Positions 35,715-47,032 of a DNA stretch of 64,000 nt are shown piece after piece; position 1 is the first letter of the stretch, and each line of letters opens with the position of its first letter. Source of the stretch: Desulfovibrio aminophilus (lineage in GTDB: Bacteria > Desulfobacterota > Desulfovibrionia > Desulfovibrionales > Desulfovibrionaceae); NCBI RefSeq assembly GCF_023660105.1, contig NZ_JAMHGA010000034.1, positions 1-64,000 on the forward strand, given 5' to 3'. Position numbers and translations under genes: made by a program. A model generated the notes under the pieces. That model did no database searches. It saw only the letters and a program-made list of their open reading frames with translations, and had not been told where the DNA came from.

Positions 35715-37190
35715 CTAGCCCGCGGTCTTGGCGGCGGGGACCGCCGGGGTTTCGGCGGCGCCGGGCTCGGGCTGGGGCGTCCAGCCGCCGCCCAGGGTCT
35801 TGTACAGGGTGAACAGGTTGTTCATCCGGGCCAGCCGCAGGTCGATGAGGTCCTGCTGGGCCTGGTAGAGGGTGCGCTGGGCGTCGAGCACGGGCAGGAA
35901 GCTGTCCACGCCGCCCCGGAAGCGCATCTCCGAGAGGTTCAGGCTGGCCCGGGCGGCCGCCACGACCTTCTTCTGGGCCTCCAGGCGTTCGTCCAGCGTG
36001 GCGCGCTGGGCCAGGGCGTCGGCCACCTCGCGGAAGGCGGACTGGATGCTCTTCTCGTACTGGGCCACGGCGATCTCGCGGTTGACCTTGGAGACCTCCA
36101 GGGTAGCCATGTTGCGGCCCGTGTCGAAGAGCGGCAGCACGAGGCTCGGGGCGAAGAGCCAGGTCTGCGAGCCGCTTCCGAACAGGCCGTTCAGCTCGTG
36201 GCTGGCCGTGCCGAAGCTGCCGGTGAGCGAGATGCGTGGGAAGAAGTTGGCCCGGGCCGCGCCGATGTCCGCGTTGGCGGCCTTGAGTTCGTGCTCGGCG
36301 GCCAGGATGTCCGGGCGGCGCGTGATGAGGTCCGAGGGCAGGCCCGCCGGGATGTCGCGGGGCTCGGCCACCTGGTCCAGGTTCGCCGCCGGGGGCAGGG
36401 TCGAGGGCAGGGGATGGCCCAGGGCCAGACGCAGGGCGTTTTCGGCCAGGGCCACGCGGCTCGTGGCCGCGGCGGCCTGGACCCGGGACGACTCCAGGGC
36501 GGTTTCGGACTGGCGCAGGTCGAGTTCCGTGGCCGCGCCGAACTCGAAGAGCCGACGGGTCAGCTCGTGGGTCTGGCGGCGGCTCTCCAGGGTCTCCTTG
36601 GCCAGGGTCAGGCGTTCGCGCTCGGCCACCAGGGCGGCGTAGTCCCCGGAAATCTCGGCCACGAGGCTGATGTGCGTGCTCTTGCGGGCCTCCTCGGTGG
36701 CCAGATACTTCTCCAGGGCCTCGTCGCTCAGGCTCTTGACCCGGCCGAAGAGGTCCAGCTCGAAGGCGCTCACGCCCAGGCCGACGCTGTACTGCCGCGA
36801 GGTGGTGGCCCGGCCGGAGGAGGAGAGGTCGTCGGGGAAGCGCTGCTGGGTGGTGCCCGCCTCGGCGTTCAGCGTGGGCAGGCGGTCGGCCCGTTGGATG
36901 CGGTACTGGGCCTGGGCCTTTTGGATGTTCAGCACGGCCACGCGCAGGTCGCGGTTGTTGGCCAGGCCGATGCCCACCAGGGTCCGGGTGTCCGGGTCCT
37001 GGAGGAACTCCTTCCAGTCCAGGTCCGCGGCGGCCGTGGAGCCCTGGGCCAGGGTCGCGCCCTGGGCCGCCGCGCCCTCGGGCCAGGCCGCGTCCACGGG
37101 AGCGGCCGGGCGTTCATAGTCCGGGGCCATGGTCATGCAGCCGCCCAGCAGGGCGGCCAGCGCGGCCAGGATCAGGATGCGCATGCGCAT
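35715..37190 (-). CDS. RND efflux outer-membrane lipoprotein (OprM/NodT family)
   Basis: 491 aa. Lipoprotein signal with lipobox LLGGC (Cys18). Two outer-membrane-efflux (OEP) repeats rich in long helices (for example LNIQKAQAQYRIQRADRLP and TRRPDILAAEHELKAANADIG). Forms the trimeric exit duct of a tripartite pump. Last gene of the operon; it begins 1 bp after the RND permease stop. Confidence 0.93.
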   Translation of the reverse strand: MRMRILILAALAALLGGCMTMAPDYERPAAPVDAAWPEGAAAQGATLAQGSTAAADLDWKEFLQDPDTRTLVGIGLANNRDLRVAVLNIQKAQAQYRIQRADRLPTLNAEAGTTQQRFPDDLSSSGRATTSRQYSVGLGVSAFELDLFGRVKSLSDEALEKYLATEEARKSTHISLVAEISGDYAALVAERERLTLAKETLESRRQTHELTRRLFEFGAATELDLRQSETALESSRVQAAAATSRVALAENALRLALGHPLPSTLPPAANLDQVAEPRDIPAGLPSDLITRRPDILAAEHELKAANADIGAARANFFPRISLTGSFGTASHELNGLFGSGSQTWLFAPSLVLPLFDTGRNMATLEVSKVNREIAVAQYEKSIQSAFREVADALAQRATLDERLEAQKKVVAAARASLNLSEMRFRGGVDSFLPVLDAQRTLYQAQQDLIDLRLARMNNLFTLYKTLGGGWTPQPEPGAAETPAVPAAKTAG

Positions 37191-37191
37191 G

Positions 37192-40100
37192 TCAGTGTCC
37201 CCCCTCCTGTGCGGCGGGCTGGGCCTCGGCCGATGAGGGTTGTTTGATGTGTTCGTGCTTCTTCTTGCCCGGGAAGGAACGGAAGACGAGGACGAAGAAG
37301 ACGGGCACGAAGAAGATGGCCAGCACCGTGGCCGAGATCATGCCGCCCATGACGCCGGTGCCGATGGCGTTCTGGCTGCCCGAGCCCGCGCCGCGCGAGA
37401 TGGCCAGCGGCAGCACGCCCAGGATGAAGGCCAGGGAGGTCATGAGGATGGGCCGCAGCCGCAGCCGCGCGGCCTCCAGGGTGGCCTCGAAGAGCGACTT
37501 CCCGCCCTCGTGGAGGAACTTGGCGAACTCCACGATGAGGATGGCGTTCTTGGCCGAGAGGCCGATGGTCGTCAGCAGGCCGACCTGGAAGTAGACGTCG
37601 TTGGCCAGGCCGCGCAGGTTGGCGGCCAGGAGCGCGCCGATGACGCCCAGGGGCACCACGAGCATGACCGAGAAGGGCACGGACCAGCTCTCGTAGAGCG
37701 CGGCCAGGCAGAGGAAGACCACCAGCAGCGAGATGGCGTAGAGCATGGGGGCCTGGGCCCCGGCCAGGCGTTCCTGGTAGGACAGCCCGGTCCATTCGTA
37801 GCCGATGCCCTCGGGCAGCCTGGAGGCGATCTCCTCCACGGCGGCCATGGCCTCGCCCGAGCTCTTGCCCGGGGCGGGCATGCCGAGGATCTCCACGGCG
37901 GACCGGCCGTTGTAGCGTTCCAGGCGGGGCGAGCCGTAGCTCCAGTGGCCCGTGGAGAAGGCCGAGAAGGGCACCATCTCGCCGAGTTCGTTGCGTACGT
38001 ACCAGCGGTCCAGGTCGCCGGGGAGCATGCGGTAGGGCGCGTCGGACTGGATGTAGACCTTCTTGACCCGGCCCTTGTCGATGAAGTCGTTGACGTAGGC
38101 GCTGCCCCAGGCCGAGGAGAGGGTCTCGTTGACGGTCGCCAGGGAGAGGCTCAGGGCCTTGGCCTTCTGCTGGTCGATGTCCACGTTGTATTCGGGCACG
38201 TCGTCCAGGCCGTTGGGCCGCACGGCCATGAGTCGGGGGTCCTGGGCGGCCATGCCCAGGAACATGTTGCGGGCCTCCATGAGCTTGGCGTGGCCCAGGC
38301 CCGCGCGGTCCTGCAGCTCGAAGTCGAAGCCGCTGGCGTTGCCGAGCTCCATGACCGCCGGGGGCGTGAAGGCGAAGACCATGGCGTCGCGGATGCCGGA
38401 GAAGACGCCCATGGCCCGTCCGGCCAGGGCCTCGGCGCGCAGTTCCGGCCGGTCGCGGAGGCTCCAGTCCTTGAGCTTGACGAAGGCCATGGCGTTGTTC
38501 TGGCCGTTGCCCGCGAAGCTGAAGCCGACCACGGAGAAGACCGATTCCACCGCGGCGGCCTCATTCTTCATGAAGTGGTCCTCCACCGTGCGGACGACCG
38601 ACAGGGTGCGGGACTGGGTGGCCCCGGCGGGGAGCTGGATCATGGTGAAGATGAAGCCCTGGTCCTCGTCCGGGAGGAAGGCCGTGGGCATGCGCAGGAA
38701 GAGCACGGCCATGGCGCCCACGATGGCGGCGTAGATGACCATGTAGCGCCAGCCGCGCCGGATCATCCGGTTCACGCCCTTTTCGTACCCGCGCGTGCAG
38801 GCGTTGAAGCCCCGGTTGAACCAGCCGAAGAAGCCGCGCTGGGCCACGGAGTGGTCCATGGTCACGGGCTTGAGCATGGTGGCGCAGAGCGCCGGGGTCA
38901 GGACCAGGGCCACGAGCACCGAGAGGGCCATGGCCGAGACGAGGGTGATGGAGAACTGGCGGTAGATGACGCCGGTGGAGCCGCCGAAGAAGGCCATGGG
39001 GATGAACACGGCCGAGAGCACCAGGGCGATGCCCACCAGGGCGCTGGTGATCTGGCCCATGGACTTGCGCGTGGCCTGGCGCGGCGGCAGGCCCTCCTCG
39101 GCCATGACGCGCTCCACGTTCTCCACCACCACGATGGCGTCGTCCACCAGGAGGCCGATGGCCAGGACCATGGCGAACATGGTCAGGGTGTTGATGGAGA
39201 AGCCGCAGACGGCCAGGACCGCGAAGGTGCCCAGGAGGACCACGGGCACGGCGATGGTCGGGATGAGCGTGGCCCGGAAGTTCTGCAGGAAGAGGAACAT
39301 GACCAGGAAGACCAGGCCGATGGCCTCGGCCAGGGTTTTGACCACCTCTTCCACCGAGATGCGCACGAAGGGGGTGGTGTCGTAGGGGTCCACCACCTTC
39401 AGGCCGTGGGGGAAGTACGGGATCAGTTCCTGGATGCGGTTGTGAACGTTCTGGGCGGTCTGCAGGGCGTTGGCCCCGGTGGCCAGCTTGATGGCCAGGG
39501 CCGTGGACGACTTGCCGTTGAACCGGCTCAGGATTTCGTAGCTCTCCGTGCCCAGCTCCACCCGGGCCACGTCGGCCAGGGTGACCCGGGAGCCGTCGGG
39601 GTTCACCTTGAGGAGGATGTCCTTGAATTGCTCAACGGTCTGGAGCCGGGATTGGGCGTTGATGGTCACGTTCAACTGCTGTCCCTGGACCGCCGGGAGG
39701 CCGCCGAACTGTCCGGCCGAGATCTGGGCGTTCTGGGACTTGATGGCCGAAGCCACGTCCGCCGGGTTGAGCGCGAAGTTGTTCAGCTTGTTCGGGTCGA
39801 GCCAGACGCGCATGGCGTGCTGGGAGCCGAAGAGCGTCGTGTCGCCCACGCCGTCCACGCGGCTGATGTCGTCCTGGACATAGGACGCCACATAGTCGGC
39901 GAGGTCGAACGTGCTCATGCTGCCGTCCTCGGAGATGAAGCCGATGAGCAGCAGGAAGTTGAACACCGCCTTGGTGACCCGGATGCCCTGGCGCTGGACT
40001 TCTTCCGGCAGCAGGGGCGTGGCCAGCTGGAGCTTGTTCTGGACCTGGACCTGGGCGATGTCCGGGTCGGTGCTGGCGTCGAAGGTCAGGGTGATGGTCA

Positions 40101-40362
40101 CGTTGCCCGCGGAGTCGCTGGTGGACGACATGTAGCGCAGGTCGTCCAGGCCCTGCATCTTCTGCTCGATGACCTGGGTGACCGTGTCCTCCAGGGTCTT
40201 GGCCGATGCGCCGGGATAGCTCGCGTCGATGGCGATGGCCGTGGGCGCGATGGGCGGATACTGGGAGATGGGCAGCTTGACGATGGCCAGCACGCCCGCG
40301 AGCATGATCAGGATCGCGATGACCCAGGCGAAGACCGGGCGGTCGATGAAGAAACGAGCCAT
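37192..40362 (-). CDS. RND multidrug efflux permease (AcrB/MexB, HAE1 type)
   Basis: 1056 aa, usual HAE1 length. Starts [17 protein letters not shown]; proton-relay acidic pair in [29 protein letters not shown]-like TM segments and two large periplasmic loops ([15 protein letters not shown]). Pumps hydrophobic/amphiphilic compounds using the proton gradient. Encoded 16 bp after the adaptor gene. Confidence 0.96.
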   Translation of the reverse strand: MARFFIDRPVFAWVIAILIMLAGVLAIVKLPISQYPPIAPTAIAIDASYPGASAKTLEDTVTQVIEQKMQGLDDLRYMSSTSDSAGNVTITLTFDASTDPDIAQVQVQNKLQLATPLLPEEVQRQGIRVTKAVFNFLLLIGFISEDGSMSTFDLADYVASYVQDDISRVDGVGDTTLFGSQHAMRVWLDPNKLNNFALNPADVASAIKSQNAQISAGQFGGLPAVQGQQLNVTINAQSRLQTVEQFKDILLKVNPDGSRVTLADVARVELGTESYEILSRFNGKSSTALAIKLATGANALQTAQNVHNRIQELIPYFPHGLKVVDPYDTTPFVRISVEEVVKTLAEAIGLVFLVMFLFLQNFRATLIPTIAVPVVLLGTFAVLAVCGFSINTLTMFAMVLAIGLLVDDAIVVVENVERVMAEEGLPPRQATRKSMGQITSALVGIALVLSAVFIPMAFFGGSTGVIYRQFSITLVSAMALSVLVALVLTPALCATMLKPVTMDHSVAQRGFFGWFNRGFNACTRGYEKGVNRMIRRGWRYMVIYAAIVGAMAVLFLRMPTAFLPDEDQGFIFTMIQLPAGATQSRTLSVVRTVEDHFMKNEAAAVESVFSVVGFSFAGNGQNNAMAFVKLKDWSLRDRPELRAEALAGRAMGVFSGIRDAMVFAFTPPAVMELGNASGFDFELQDRAGLGHAKLMEARNMFLGMAAQDPRLMAVRPNGLDDVPEYNVDIDQQKAKALSLSLATVNETLSSAWGSAYVNDFIDKGRVKKVYIQSDAPYRMLPGDLDRWYVRNELGEMVPFSAFSTGHWSYGSPRLERYNGRSAVEILGMPAPGKSSGEAMAAVEEIASRLPEGIGYEWTGLSYQERLAGAQAPMLYAISLLVVFLCLAALYESWSVPFSVMLVVPLGVIGALLAANLRGLANDVYFQVGLLTTIGLSAKNAILIVEFAKFLHEGGKSLFEATLEAARLRLRPILMTSLAFILGVLPLAISRGAGSGSQNAIGTGVMGGMISATVLAIFFVPVFFVLVFRSFPGKKKHEHIKQPSSAEAQPAAQEGGH

Positions 40363-40378
40363 TTTGGTCGCACCGGTC

Positions 40379-41581
40379 CTACTGCTTGTCCGCCGGGGTC
40401 GCCGAGGCGGGGGTGGCCGCGGGAGCGGGGGCGGAGGCCGTGGGCGCGGGCTGGGCCTTCATGCCGGGGCGCACCTTCTGGAGGCCGTCCACGATGAGCC
40501 GGTCGCCGGCGCTCAGGCCGGAGCGCACCAGCCACTTGTCGCCCAGGGCGCGGTCCACCTGGATGATGCGCTGCTCCACGGTGCCGTCCTGGGTCAGGAC
40601 CAGGGCCGTGGCCTCGCCCTTGAAGTTGCGGGTCACGCCCTGCTGTGGGGCCAGGATGGCCTGCTCGTCCACGCCCTCTTCCAGGACCGCGCGCACGAAC
40701 ATTCCGGGCAGCAGTTCGGCGGAGGGGTTGGGAAATACGGCGCGCACGGTGATGGCCCCGGTGCTCTGGTCCACCGTGACATCGGAGAACTCCAGGCGCC
40801 CCTCGCGGGGATAGGGCGTGCCGTCCTCCAGAAGGAGCTTGACCACGGCCTGATTTTCGCCCGCGCCGCGGAGACGTCCCTCGGCCAGGTCGCGCTTGAG
40901 CCGCAGGAGTTCCGCGCTGGACTGGGTCACGTCCACGTAGATCGGGTCGAGCTGCTGGATCGTGGACAGGGCCGTGGCCTGGCTGGCCGTGACCAGCGCG
41001 CCCGGGGTCACGGCGGAACGGCCGATGCGTCCGGAGATGGGCGAGGTGACCCTGGTGTAGCCGAGATTGATCCTGGCCGTGGCCAGGGCGGCCTTGTCCA
41101 CTTCCACCTGAGCCTCGGCCTGCTTGGCGGCGGCCACGGCGTCGTCGTAGTCCTGGCGGCTCACGGCGTTGACCGTGACCAATTGGGTGTAGCGCTCGGC
41201 CTTGAGCTTGGCCGGGATGGCGTTGGCCTCGGAACGGGCCAGGGCGGCCTTGGCGCTGTCGAAGGCGGCCTGGTAGGTGGCGGGGTCGATCTGGTACAGG
41301 GTGTCGCCGGCCTTGACGTCCGCGCCTTCCGTGAACAGGCGCTTCTGGATGATGCCGCCCACCTGGGGCCGGACCTCGGCGATGAGGTAGGGCGAGGTCC
41401 GCCCGGCCAGGGTGGTGGTCAGGGAAACGGCCTGGGGCGTGAGTTCCACGACGCCCACCTGGGGGAGCTTGGCCTGGCCCTGGGGGCCGTCCTGCGCCGT
41501 GGCCGGGAGCACGCTCCCGAGGAGAGCGGCGGCGATCAGGACCGCCGCGCCGAAGAGAGAGTTCGTCTTCATGATCCGCAT
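40379..41581 (-). CDS. RND efflux periplasmic adaptor (AcrA/MexA family)
   Basis: 400 aa. Signal peptide [20 protein letters not shown] with cleavage near ATAQ (no lipobox Cys). Barrel-sandwich/lipoyl halves ([25 protein letters not shown]), a helical hairpin, and the beta-barrel [14 protein letters not shown], typical of membrane-fusion proteins. First gene of the three-gene pump operon. No TetR/MarR regulator lies next to it. Confidence 0.94.
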   Translation of the reverse strand: MRIMKTNSLFGAAVLIAAALLGSVLPATAQDGPQGQAKLPQVGVVELTPQAVSLTTTLAGRTSPYLIAEVRPQVGGIIQKRLFTEGADVKAGDTLYQIDPATYQAAFDSAKAALARSEANAIPAKLKAERYTQLVTVNAVSRQDYDDAVAAAKQAEAQVEVDKAALATARINLGYTRVTSPISGRIGRSAVTPGALVTASQATALSTIQQLDPIYVDVTQSSAELLRLKRDLAEGRLRGAGENQAVVKLLLEDGTPYPREGRLEFSDVTVDQSTGAITVRAVFPNPSAELLPGMFVRAVLEEGVDEQAILAPQQGVTRNFKGEATALVLTQDGTVEQRIIQVDRALGDKWLVRSGLSAGDRLIVDGLQKVRPGMKAQPAPTASAPAPAATPASATPADKQ

Positions 41582-41738
41582 GTTTCACCTGAATTGTTGC
41601 AGTGGGTCATTGGCGGCCCGGCCTTGATGCGCGCGGAAAGTCGGTCAAGACAAGGGCGAAGCATCGATACACCGAAAAAGGCCCGGAGGGGAAGGGAAAT
41701 CGGAGCCGTCCCCCGGGAGTGTCCATCATACGGGAGTT

Positions 41739-42059
41739 TCATGCCCGGGCTCCCGAGGTCCGCTCCAGCCACACCGAGTGGTGGATCAGGCCGTATTCCC
41801 GCAGCAGCGAGGCGAGGTGCAGGCCGATCCTGCTCCGGGCCGCCGGTCCCTGGCCCTCCCAGAAGAGGAAGGCGCTCACGTCCGTGAGCAGCGTCGCATC
41901 GACGCAGACCCGGCGGGCGGTGAGCCCGGGCTCCCGGATCGCCTCCAGGGCCTGCTCCAGAAAATAACACAGGTCGTCCCGTTTCGCAGGGTCGAAGACG
42001 CGCAGAGTCACGACCTCGACCCAATGAAAAATGTGCTGCGTCGGTTTCACGCCGGACAT
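41739..42059 (-). CDS. Hypothetical protein
   Basis: 106 aa if the ATG at 42059 is right. Soluble alpha/beta composition (VEVVTLRVFDPAKRDDLCYFLEQAL; VCVDATLLTDVSAFLF); no family recognised. Divergent from the sigma-54 activator at 42240. A sigma-54-like motif lies directly over the upstream edge of the start codon, so the start or the motif is doubtful. Confidence 0.5.
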   Translation of the reverse strand: MSGVKPTQHIFHWVEVVTLRVFDPAKRDDLCYFLEQALEAIREPGLTARRVCVDATLLTDVSAFLFWEGQGPAARSRIGLHLASLLREYGLIHHSVWLERTSGARA

Positions 42060-42062
42060 AAT

Positions 42063-42078
42063 AGCCAGAATCGTGCCA
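42063..42078 (-). promoter_or_regulatory. Sigma-54-like motif upstream of the 106-aa gene
   Basis: Minus strand TGGCACG-ATTC-TGGCT: perfect -24 box, -12 box with G for T, correct spacing. The predicted transcription start (~42052) falls 5-7 nt inside the annotated start codon, which weakens it. Confidence 0.3.
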
Positions 42079-42204
42079 GACGTGGAGACCTTTGGTTTTC
42101 CAGGAAATGCCGCAAGGAAAATTCGCCGCGCATTACTCCCAGGCGTATTTTGTTTACGCTCCAGAGTATTATTGAATTGATTTACCTTATAGGGTAATTT
42201 GGCC

Positions 42205-42230
42205 CCCGGGCTGGAAGCGACCAGCCCGGG
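42205..42230 (+). repeat. 10-bp perfect hairpin at the ribosome-binding site of the activator gene
   Basis: CCCGGGCTGG (42205-42214) and CCAGCCCGGG (42221-42230), 6-nt loop, immediately 5' of AGGGGC and the ATG at 42240. No T run follows, so it is not an intrinsic terminator; it could modulate translation or mRNA stability. Confidence 0.6.
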
Positions 42231-42239
42231 AGGGGCATC

Positions 42240-43826
42240 ATGCGCATCGACGTCAACGAGTTTTTCCGCCAGGCCGCGGTGCGGATCTGCGGCAACCTGG
42301 ACGTGGAAAAGGCCATGCTCGACTGCCTGAAATACATCAAAAGCCATATCCCCGCCCAGGCCATGGAGATGCACATCTTCATCCCCGAGGCCAACGTGCT
42401 GAAGCCGGTGGCGGCGGTGGCCGTGGACGGATATCCGTATTTCAGGGAGCTCATCCCCGTCCTCCCCGAGGGGAGGGAGACTCCCGCCTCGCTGTGGGAG
42501 AACATGGAAGACGTGCTGTTGATCAATCGGCCCGCCGAGGACCGGATGGTCTGCGAAACGTTGCGGGCGATGGGGCGCGAAGGCCAGCACGACTTCTCCC
42601 TCCTGATCCTGCGGCTCGAACTCCAGGGGCGGCGCATCGGCAATCTGACGCTGGAGGCTCAAGGCACGAACCGCTTCCTTCCGGAGCACGCGGAACTGAT
42701 GCGGCTGCTGCGCGAGCCCTTCGCCATCGCCATGGCCAACGCCCTCAAGCACCAGGAAGTGGTCCGGCTCAAGGACCTCCTGGCCGACGACAACCGTTTC
42801 CTGCGCACCGAGATGCGCGAACTCGCGGGCGTGGACATCGTGGGCTCGGACTTCGGCCTGCGCGAGGTCATGGCCCAGGTGCGCCAGGTGGCCCCCCTGG
42901 AGTCGCCGGTGCTGCTCCTGGGCGAGACCGGCGTGGGCAAGGAGGTCCTGGCCAACGCCATCCACGAGTTCTCGCCCCGGCGCAACGGCCCGCTCATCAA
43001 GGTCAACTGCGGGGCCATCCCGGAGTCGCTCATCGACAGCGAACTCTTCGGCCACGAGAAGGGGGCCTTCACCGGCGCGGCCTCGCGCAAGCGCGGCCGC
43101 TTTGAGCGCGCCGACGGCGGGACCGTCTTCCTGGACGAGATCGGCGAGCTGCCGCCCCAGGTCCAGGTCCGGCTCCTGCACGTGTTCCAACGTCACGAGA
43201 TCGAGCGCGTGGGCGGCGGCGAACCCGTGCCCGTGGACATCCGCATCGTGGCGGCCACCCACCGCGACCTGGAGCGCATGGTGGCGGCCGGGGAGTTCCG
43301 CGAGGACCTCTGGTTCCGGCTGAACATCTTTCCGGTGCGCATCCCGCCTCTGCGCGAACGCAAGGAGGACATCCCGGCCCTGGTGCACCACTTCATGGAG
43401 AGCAAGGCCCGTGAACTGAAGATGCACGAGCGGCCGGTGCTGCCGCCCGGGGCCATGGAGCGCCTGAAGAGCTACAGTTGGCCGGGCAACGTCCGCGAAC
43501 TGGAGAATATGGTGGAGCGGGCCATGATCCGCAGCCGCGACGGGGTGCTCGTGTTCGACACGCCCCGGCTCGAGGGCGGGGCGTTCGCCGGGGACGCGGG
43601 GGCTTCGGGCGACGGCCGCTTCCTGCCGCTGGACGAGCTCAACGCCCGGCACATCCGCGCGGCCCTGGACCTGGCCCGGGGCCGGGTCAACGGCGCGGGT
43701 GGGGCGGCCGAGCTCCTGGGCCTGCACCCGAACACCCTGCGCAAGCGCATGATCCGCCTGGGCATTCCCTTCGGCCGCAAGGCTCCGCCCGTTGGGGCCT
43801 GGACGGAGACGCCCGAGGCGCGGTAA
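42240..43826 (+). CDS. Sigma-54-dependent transcriptional activator (GAF-AAA+-Fis)
   Basis: 528 aa. N-terminal GAF-like sensor (~5-175), AAA+ domain with Walker A GETGVGKE (228-235), sigma-54-contacting loop GAFTGA (275-280), Walker B FLDEIGELP, and a C-terminal Fis-type HTH (GAAELLGLHPNTLRKRMIRLG). No receiver domain, so it is controlled by ligand rather than phosphorylation. Followed 22 bp later by a second activator gene. Target promoters unknown; sigma-54 promoters are seen at 53918 and 60105. Confidence 0.93.
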   Translation: MRIDVNEFFRQAAVRICGNLDVEKAMLDCLKYIKSHIPAQAMEMHIFIPEANVLKPVAAVAVDGYPYFRELIPVLPEGRETPASLWENMEDVLLINRPAEDRMVCETLRAMGREGQHDFSLLILRLELQGRRIGNLTLEAQGTNRFLPEHAELMRLLREPFAIAMANALKHQEVVRLKDLLADDNRFLRTEMRELAGVDIVGSDFGLREVMAQVRQVAPLESPVLLLGETGVGKEVLANAIHEFSPRRNGPLIKVNCGAIPESLIDSELFGHEKGAFTGAASRKRGRFERADGGTVFLDEIGELPPQVQVRLLHVFQRHEIERVGGGEPVPVDIRIVAATHRDLERMVAAGEFREDLWFRLNIFPVRIPPLRERKEDIPALVHHFMESKARELKMHERPVLPPGAMERLKSYSWPGNVRELENMVERAMIRSRDGVLVFDTPRLEGGAFAGDAGASGDGRFLPLDELNARHIRAALDLARGRVNGAGGAAELLGLHPNTLRKRMIRLGIPFGRKAPPVGAWTETPEAR

Positions 43827-43848
43827 GTTGCGCACGGAGCCGGTACAT

Positions 43849-45735
43849 ATGGTCAGCGACATCGCCGTCATCGCCCCGGACGTGGACCTCATGGCCCAGT
43901 TCGCGAAGATCCGTCGGGAGACGGTCATCGACTTCGCCCTGGCCAAGGGCCTGTTCGAGGAGGCCATCGACGTGGCCCGGGAGCAGGTGGCCCTGGGGGC
44001 CAAGGTGCTCATCAGCCGGGGCGAGACCACCGTGCAGATCCGCTCGGCCATCAATGCGCCCGTGGTGGACATTCCGATCACCGTGCATGACGTGATCCCG
44101 CTCATTGATCAGGCCCGCAACCACAGCCGCCGCATCGCGGTGATCGGCTTCGGCGAGATCGTCAAGGCCGCCCGGGTGGCCGCGCCGATCCTCTCCGTCG
44201 AGCTGAGCATCTTCCAGTTGCGCTCCACCAAGGAAATCCCGGGAGTCGTGGCCCGGGTCCGGGAGATGGGGATCACCGTGGTGGTGGGCAACCCCCAGTC
44301 CGTGGCCCTGGCCGAGAGTTTCGGCCTCCGGGGTTTTCCCCTGCGGACCGCGGATTCGGTCCTCCTCGCGACCCTGGAGGAGGCCGCCAAGTTGGCCGCG
44401 GTGGTGCGCCGCGAGAAGGAATGGCTGCTGCGCCAGCAGGTCTTCATCGACTCCAACCGCGAGGGAGTCCTGATCCTGGACGACCAGGGCCGCCTGCTGC
44501 AATCCAACCAGCTGGTCCACCTGGACCCCGCCGCGGAGAGCGCGTTGTTCACGGAAGACGGGGGCTCGCGGCGGCTCAAGGACGGCGATATCCTGGAGGC
44601 GGTGCGCGCGGGAGGGACCTGGAGCGGCATGGTTCAGGCCGACGGCGGGGACTCGGAATACCTTTGCCGGGTGCATCCGGTGGCCCGCGAGGGTCAGAAT
44701 TTCGGGGCAGTGGTTCTTCTGGAGCCCTGCCCGGGCCAGGACCAGGACCGGCGGCGCGACGTCTTCCAAAAGGGACTGGTGGCCCAGCACCGTTTCGAGG
44801 ACATCATCCACGACGGCCCGGCCATGCGTGACCTCATCGAGCGGGCCCGCAAGTACGCCGCCGCCGACTCCACCGTGCTCATCCTGGGCGAGTGCGGCAC
44901 GGGCAAGGAACTCATCGCCCAGAGCCTGCACAACGCCAGCCGCCGCCGCCACGGACCCTTCGTGGCCGTGAACTGCTCGGCCCTGCCCGAGCATCTGCTG
45001 GAGAGCGAGCTCTTCGGCTATAGCGACGGCGCGTTCACCGGAGCGCGCAGGGGCGGCAAGAAGGGGCTTTTCGAACTGGCCGAGGGCGGGACCATCTTCC
45101 TGGACGAGATCGGCGAGATGGCTCTGCCCATGCAGGTCAAGCTCCTGCGCGTGCTGGAGGAGCGCCAGATCATGCGCCTCGGCGGAGAACGGCTGTTGCC
45201 CGTGGACCTGCGCGTGCTCTGCGCCACCAACCGCGACCTGGCGCGCATGGCGGGCGAGGGCCGCTTCCGCCAGGATCTCTACTTCCGGATCAACGTCCTG
45301 CGCCTGACCTTGCCGCCGCTGCGCGGGCGGGGGGAATGCCTGGAGGCCCTCGTGCGGTATTACGGGCGGGAATTGAGCCGCCATCTGGGCTGCCCACCAC
45401 CGGACCTGGGCGAGGACGCCTGGGAGGTCTTGCGCGGCTATTCCTACCCGGGCAACGTACGCGAGATGAAGAGCATCCTGGAACGGATCATGGTCGACTG
45501 CTGGGGCCGCCGGGTCACCCGCGAGGACATCCTCAAGAATATTGAAAGCCCGCCGGGACAGCCCCTGGCGGAGCCGTCCCGGCGGGAGGACGACGCGGTC
45601 TTGCGGCGCGAAGAGATGCGCCTCATTCGGCGGACCCTGGACGAATGCGGCGGAAACCGTTCCGAAACGGCCCGTCGCCTGGGCATCAGCACCACCACCC
45701 TCTGGCGGCGGCTGAGCGGCGGTCCCAGGCAGTAG
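43849..45735 (+). CDS. Sigma-54-dependent activator with PrpR N-terminal sensor domain
   Basis: 628 aa from the ATG at 43849 (GGAG 8 nt upstream). PrpR_N domain (~10-180), a PAS-like domain (~190-300), AAA+ with Walker A GECGTGKE (347-354) and GAFTGA (394-399), C-terminal Fis HTH ([18 protein letters not shown]). PrpR_N domains sense small organic acids or their CoA-pathway intermediates. Its stop abuts the stop of the MFS gene that ends the suy-tct operon (45735/45736), so that operon is a candidate target. Confidence 0.92.
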   Translation: MVSDIAVIAPDVDLMAQFAKIRRETVIDFALAKGLFEEAIDVAREQVALGAKVLISRGETTVQIRSAINAPVVDIPITVHDVIPLIDQARNHSRRIAVIGFGEIVKAARVAAPILSVELSIFQLRSTKEIPGVVARVREMGITVVVGNPQSVALAESFGLRGFPLRTADSVLLATLEEAAKLAAVVRREKEWLLRQQVFIDSNREGVLILDDQGRLLQSNQLVHLDPAAESALFTEDGGSRRLKDGDILEAVRAGGTWSGMVQADGGDSEYLCRVHPVAREGQNFGAVVLLEPCPGQDQDRRRDVFQKGLVAQHRFEDIIHDGPAMRDLIERARKYAAADSTVLILGECGTGKELIAQSLHNASRRRHGPFVAVNCSALPEHLLESELFGYSDGAFTGARRGGKKGLFELAEGGTIFLDEIGEMALPMQVKLLRVLEERQIMRLGGERLLPVDLRVLCATNRDLARMAGEGRFRQDLYFRINVLRLTLPPLRGRGECLEALVRYYGRELSRHLGCPPPDLGEDAWEVLRGYSYPGNVREMKSILERIMVDCWGRRVTREDILKNIESPPGQPLAEPSRREDDAVLRREEMRLIRRTLDECGGNRSETARRLGISTTTLWRRLSGGPRQ

Positions 45736-47016
45736 TCAATCCCGCTTCATGGGCTCCCGCGCGAGCAGGGCTCCGGCCAATCCGGCCAGGGCCACCCCGA
45801 TGTACAGCAGACAGGACAGGGAATAGGCCCCGGCGGTGAAGCCGCCCGAGGCGGTCCGCCCCTGGCTTTCCAGAATCCAGCCGGTGAGCGGCTGGAACAG
45901 GGAGACTCCGAAGGACGGGAAGGTGTTCAGGAGCCCGCCGCCCGTGCCCGTGGCCTTGTCGCCGAAGAGGTCGCGCACCGAGGCGAATCCCACGGAGAGC
46001 GAGCCCATGCCGAAGGCCGCCAGGCCGAAGAACCAGAGATAGAGCGCCCAGAGCGGCAGGGCGGCTCCCCAGAGAGCCAGGGCGGCGAAGAGCGCGGCCA
46101 GGCAGAAGGAGTTGAGCAGCATCACCGGCCGCCGGGCCCGGAAGACCGAGTCCGAGAGCCAACCGGCCAGCGGTCCGCCCGCCAGCATGCCCAGGCCCAT
46201 CATGGTCAGCACCGAACCCGCCTGGCCCCTGCTCAGGCCGTGCACATCCATGAGGAATGGGCCGCCCCAGAGCCCGCCGAAGCTCATGTGGATGCCGAAC
46301 TGGCAGAAAAACCACAGGGCGATGAACCAGAAGTCGCGACTGGCGCAGATGGTCCGCACGGAATGCCAGAGCTCGGCGGCTCCCGCGCGCTGCGCGCCGT
46401 TTTCCCGTCCCATGCCCACAGGCGAGGGCAGGCCCATCTCTTCCGGCGAGTCGCGGACCCAGAGCCAGAGCGCGACGGCGAGGATCACCCCGGCGCCGCC
46501 GCTCAGAAGCAGCCCCGCGCGCCATCCAACCAGGGAGCAGAGCTGCGCCATGGGGCCGGAGCCCAGGATGAGGCCCACGCCGCCCATGCCCAGGTAGATG
46601 CCGCTCATGCGCGCGAAGGTCTGCGGCGGGAACCAGCGGCTGATGAGCTTGATTCCGCAGATGAAGACCACGGAGAGGCCGAAGCCCATGAGGGCCCGGC
46701 CGATGGTCAGGCCGGCGACGGATCCGGCCATGCCGAAGATGACCGCTCCGGCTCCGGCGAGGAAGAAGAACAGCGGCAGGGTGCGCCGGGGGCCGAGGGA
46801 GTCGGCCAGCAGCCCGCTGGGCAGCTGCATGGCCCCGAAGGTGAAGAAGAAGACCGAGGCCAGGGCTCCCATGGCCGGGGCTCCGATCCGCATCTCGCGC
46901 ATGATGTCCAGGGCCATGACCGCGGGGCTGACCCGGTGGAAGGGTACGAAGAGGTAGGCCAGGCAGAGCAGGAGGAAGATGAGCAGCGCTTGGCGCGTAA
47001 GCTGTTTTTCAGACAT
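45736..47016 (-). CDS. MFS transporter (organic-anion/sugar-phosphate permease type)
   Basis: 426 aa with 12 membrane segments. Loop 2-3 motif GLLADSLGPRRTLPLFF, and AGWLSDSVFRARRP in the second half. Resembles GlpT/UhpC/ExuT-type carriers of anionic substrates. Last gene of the minus-strand unit running from suyA; it begins 16 bp after rarD. A second uptake route or an efflux route for a pathway compound is plausible; no substrate can be read off. Confidence 0.85.
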   Translation of the reverse strand: MSEKQLTRQALLIFLLLCLAYLFVPFHRVSPAVMALDIMREMRIGAPAMGALASVFFFTFGAMQLPSGLLADSLGPRRTLPLFFFLAGAGAVIFGMAGSVAGLTIGRALMGFGLSVVFICGIKLISRWFPPQTFARMSGIYLGMGGVGLILGSGPMAQLCSLVGWRAGLLLSGGAGVILAVALWLWVRDSPEEMGLPSPVGMGRENGAQRAGAAELWHSVRTICASRDFWFIALWFFCQFGIHMSFGGLWGGPFLMDVHGLSRGQAGSVLTMMGLGMLAGGPLAGWLSDSVFRARRPVMLLNSFCLAALFAALALWGAALPLWALYLWFFGLAAFGMGSLSVGFASVRDLFGDKATGTGGGLLNTFPSFGVSLFQPLTGWILESQGRTASGGFTAGAYSLSCLLYIGVALAGLAGALLAREPMKRD

Positions 47017-47032
47017 GGACGGGTCCTTCTAT

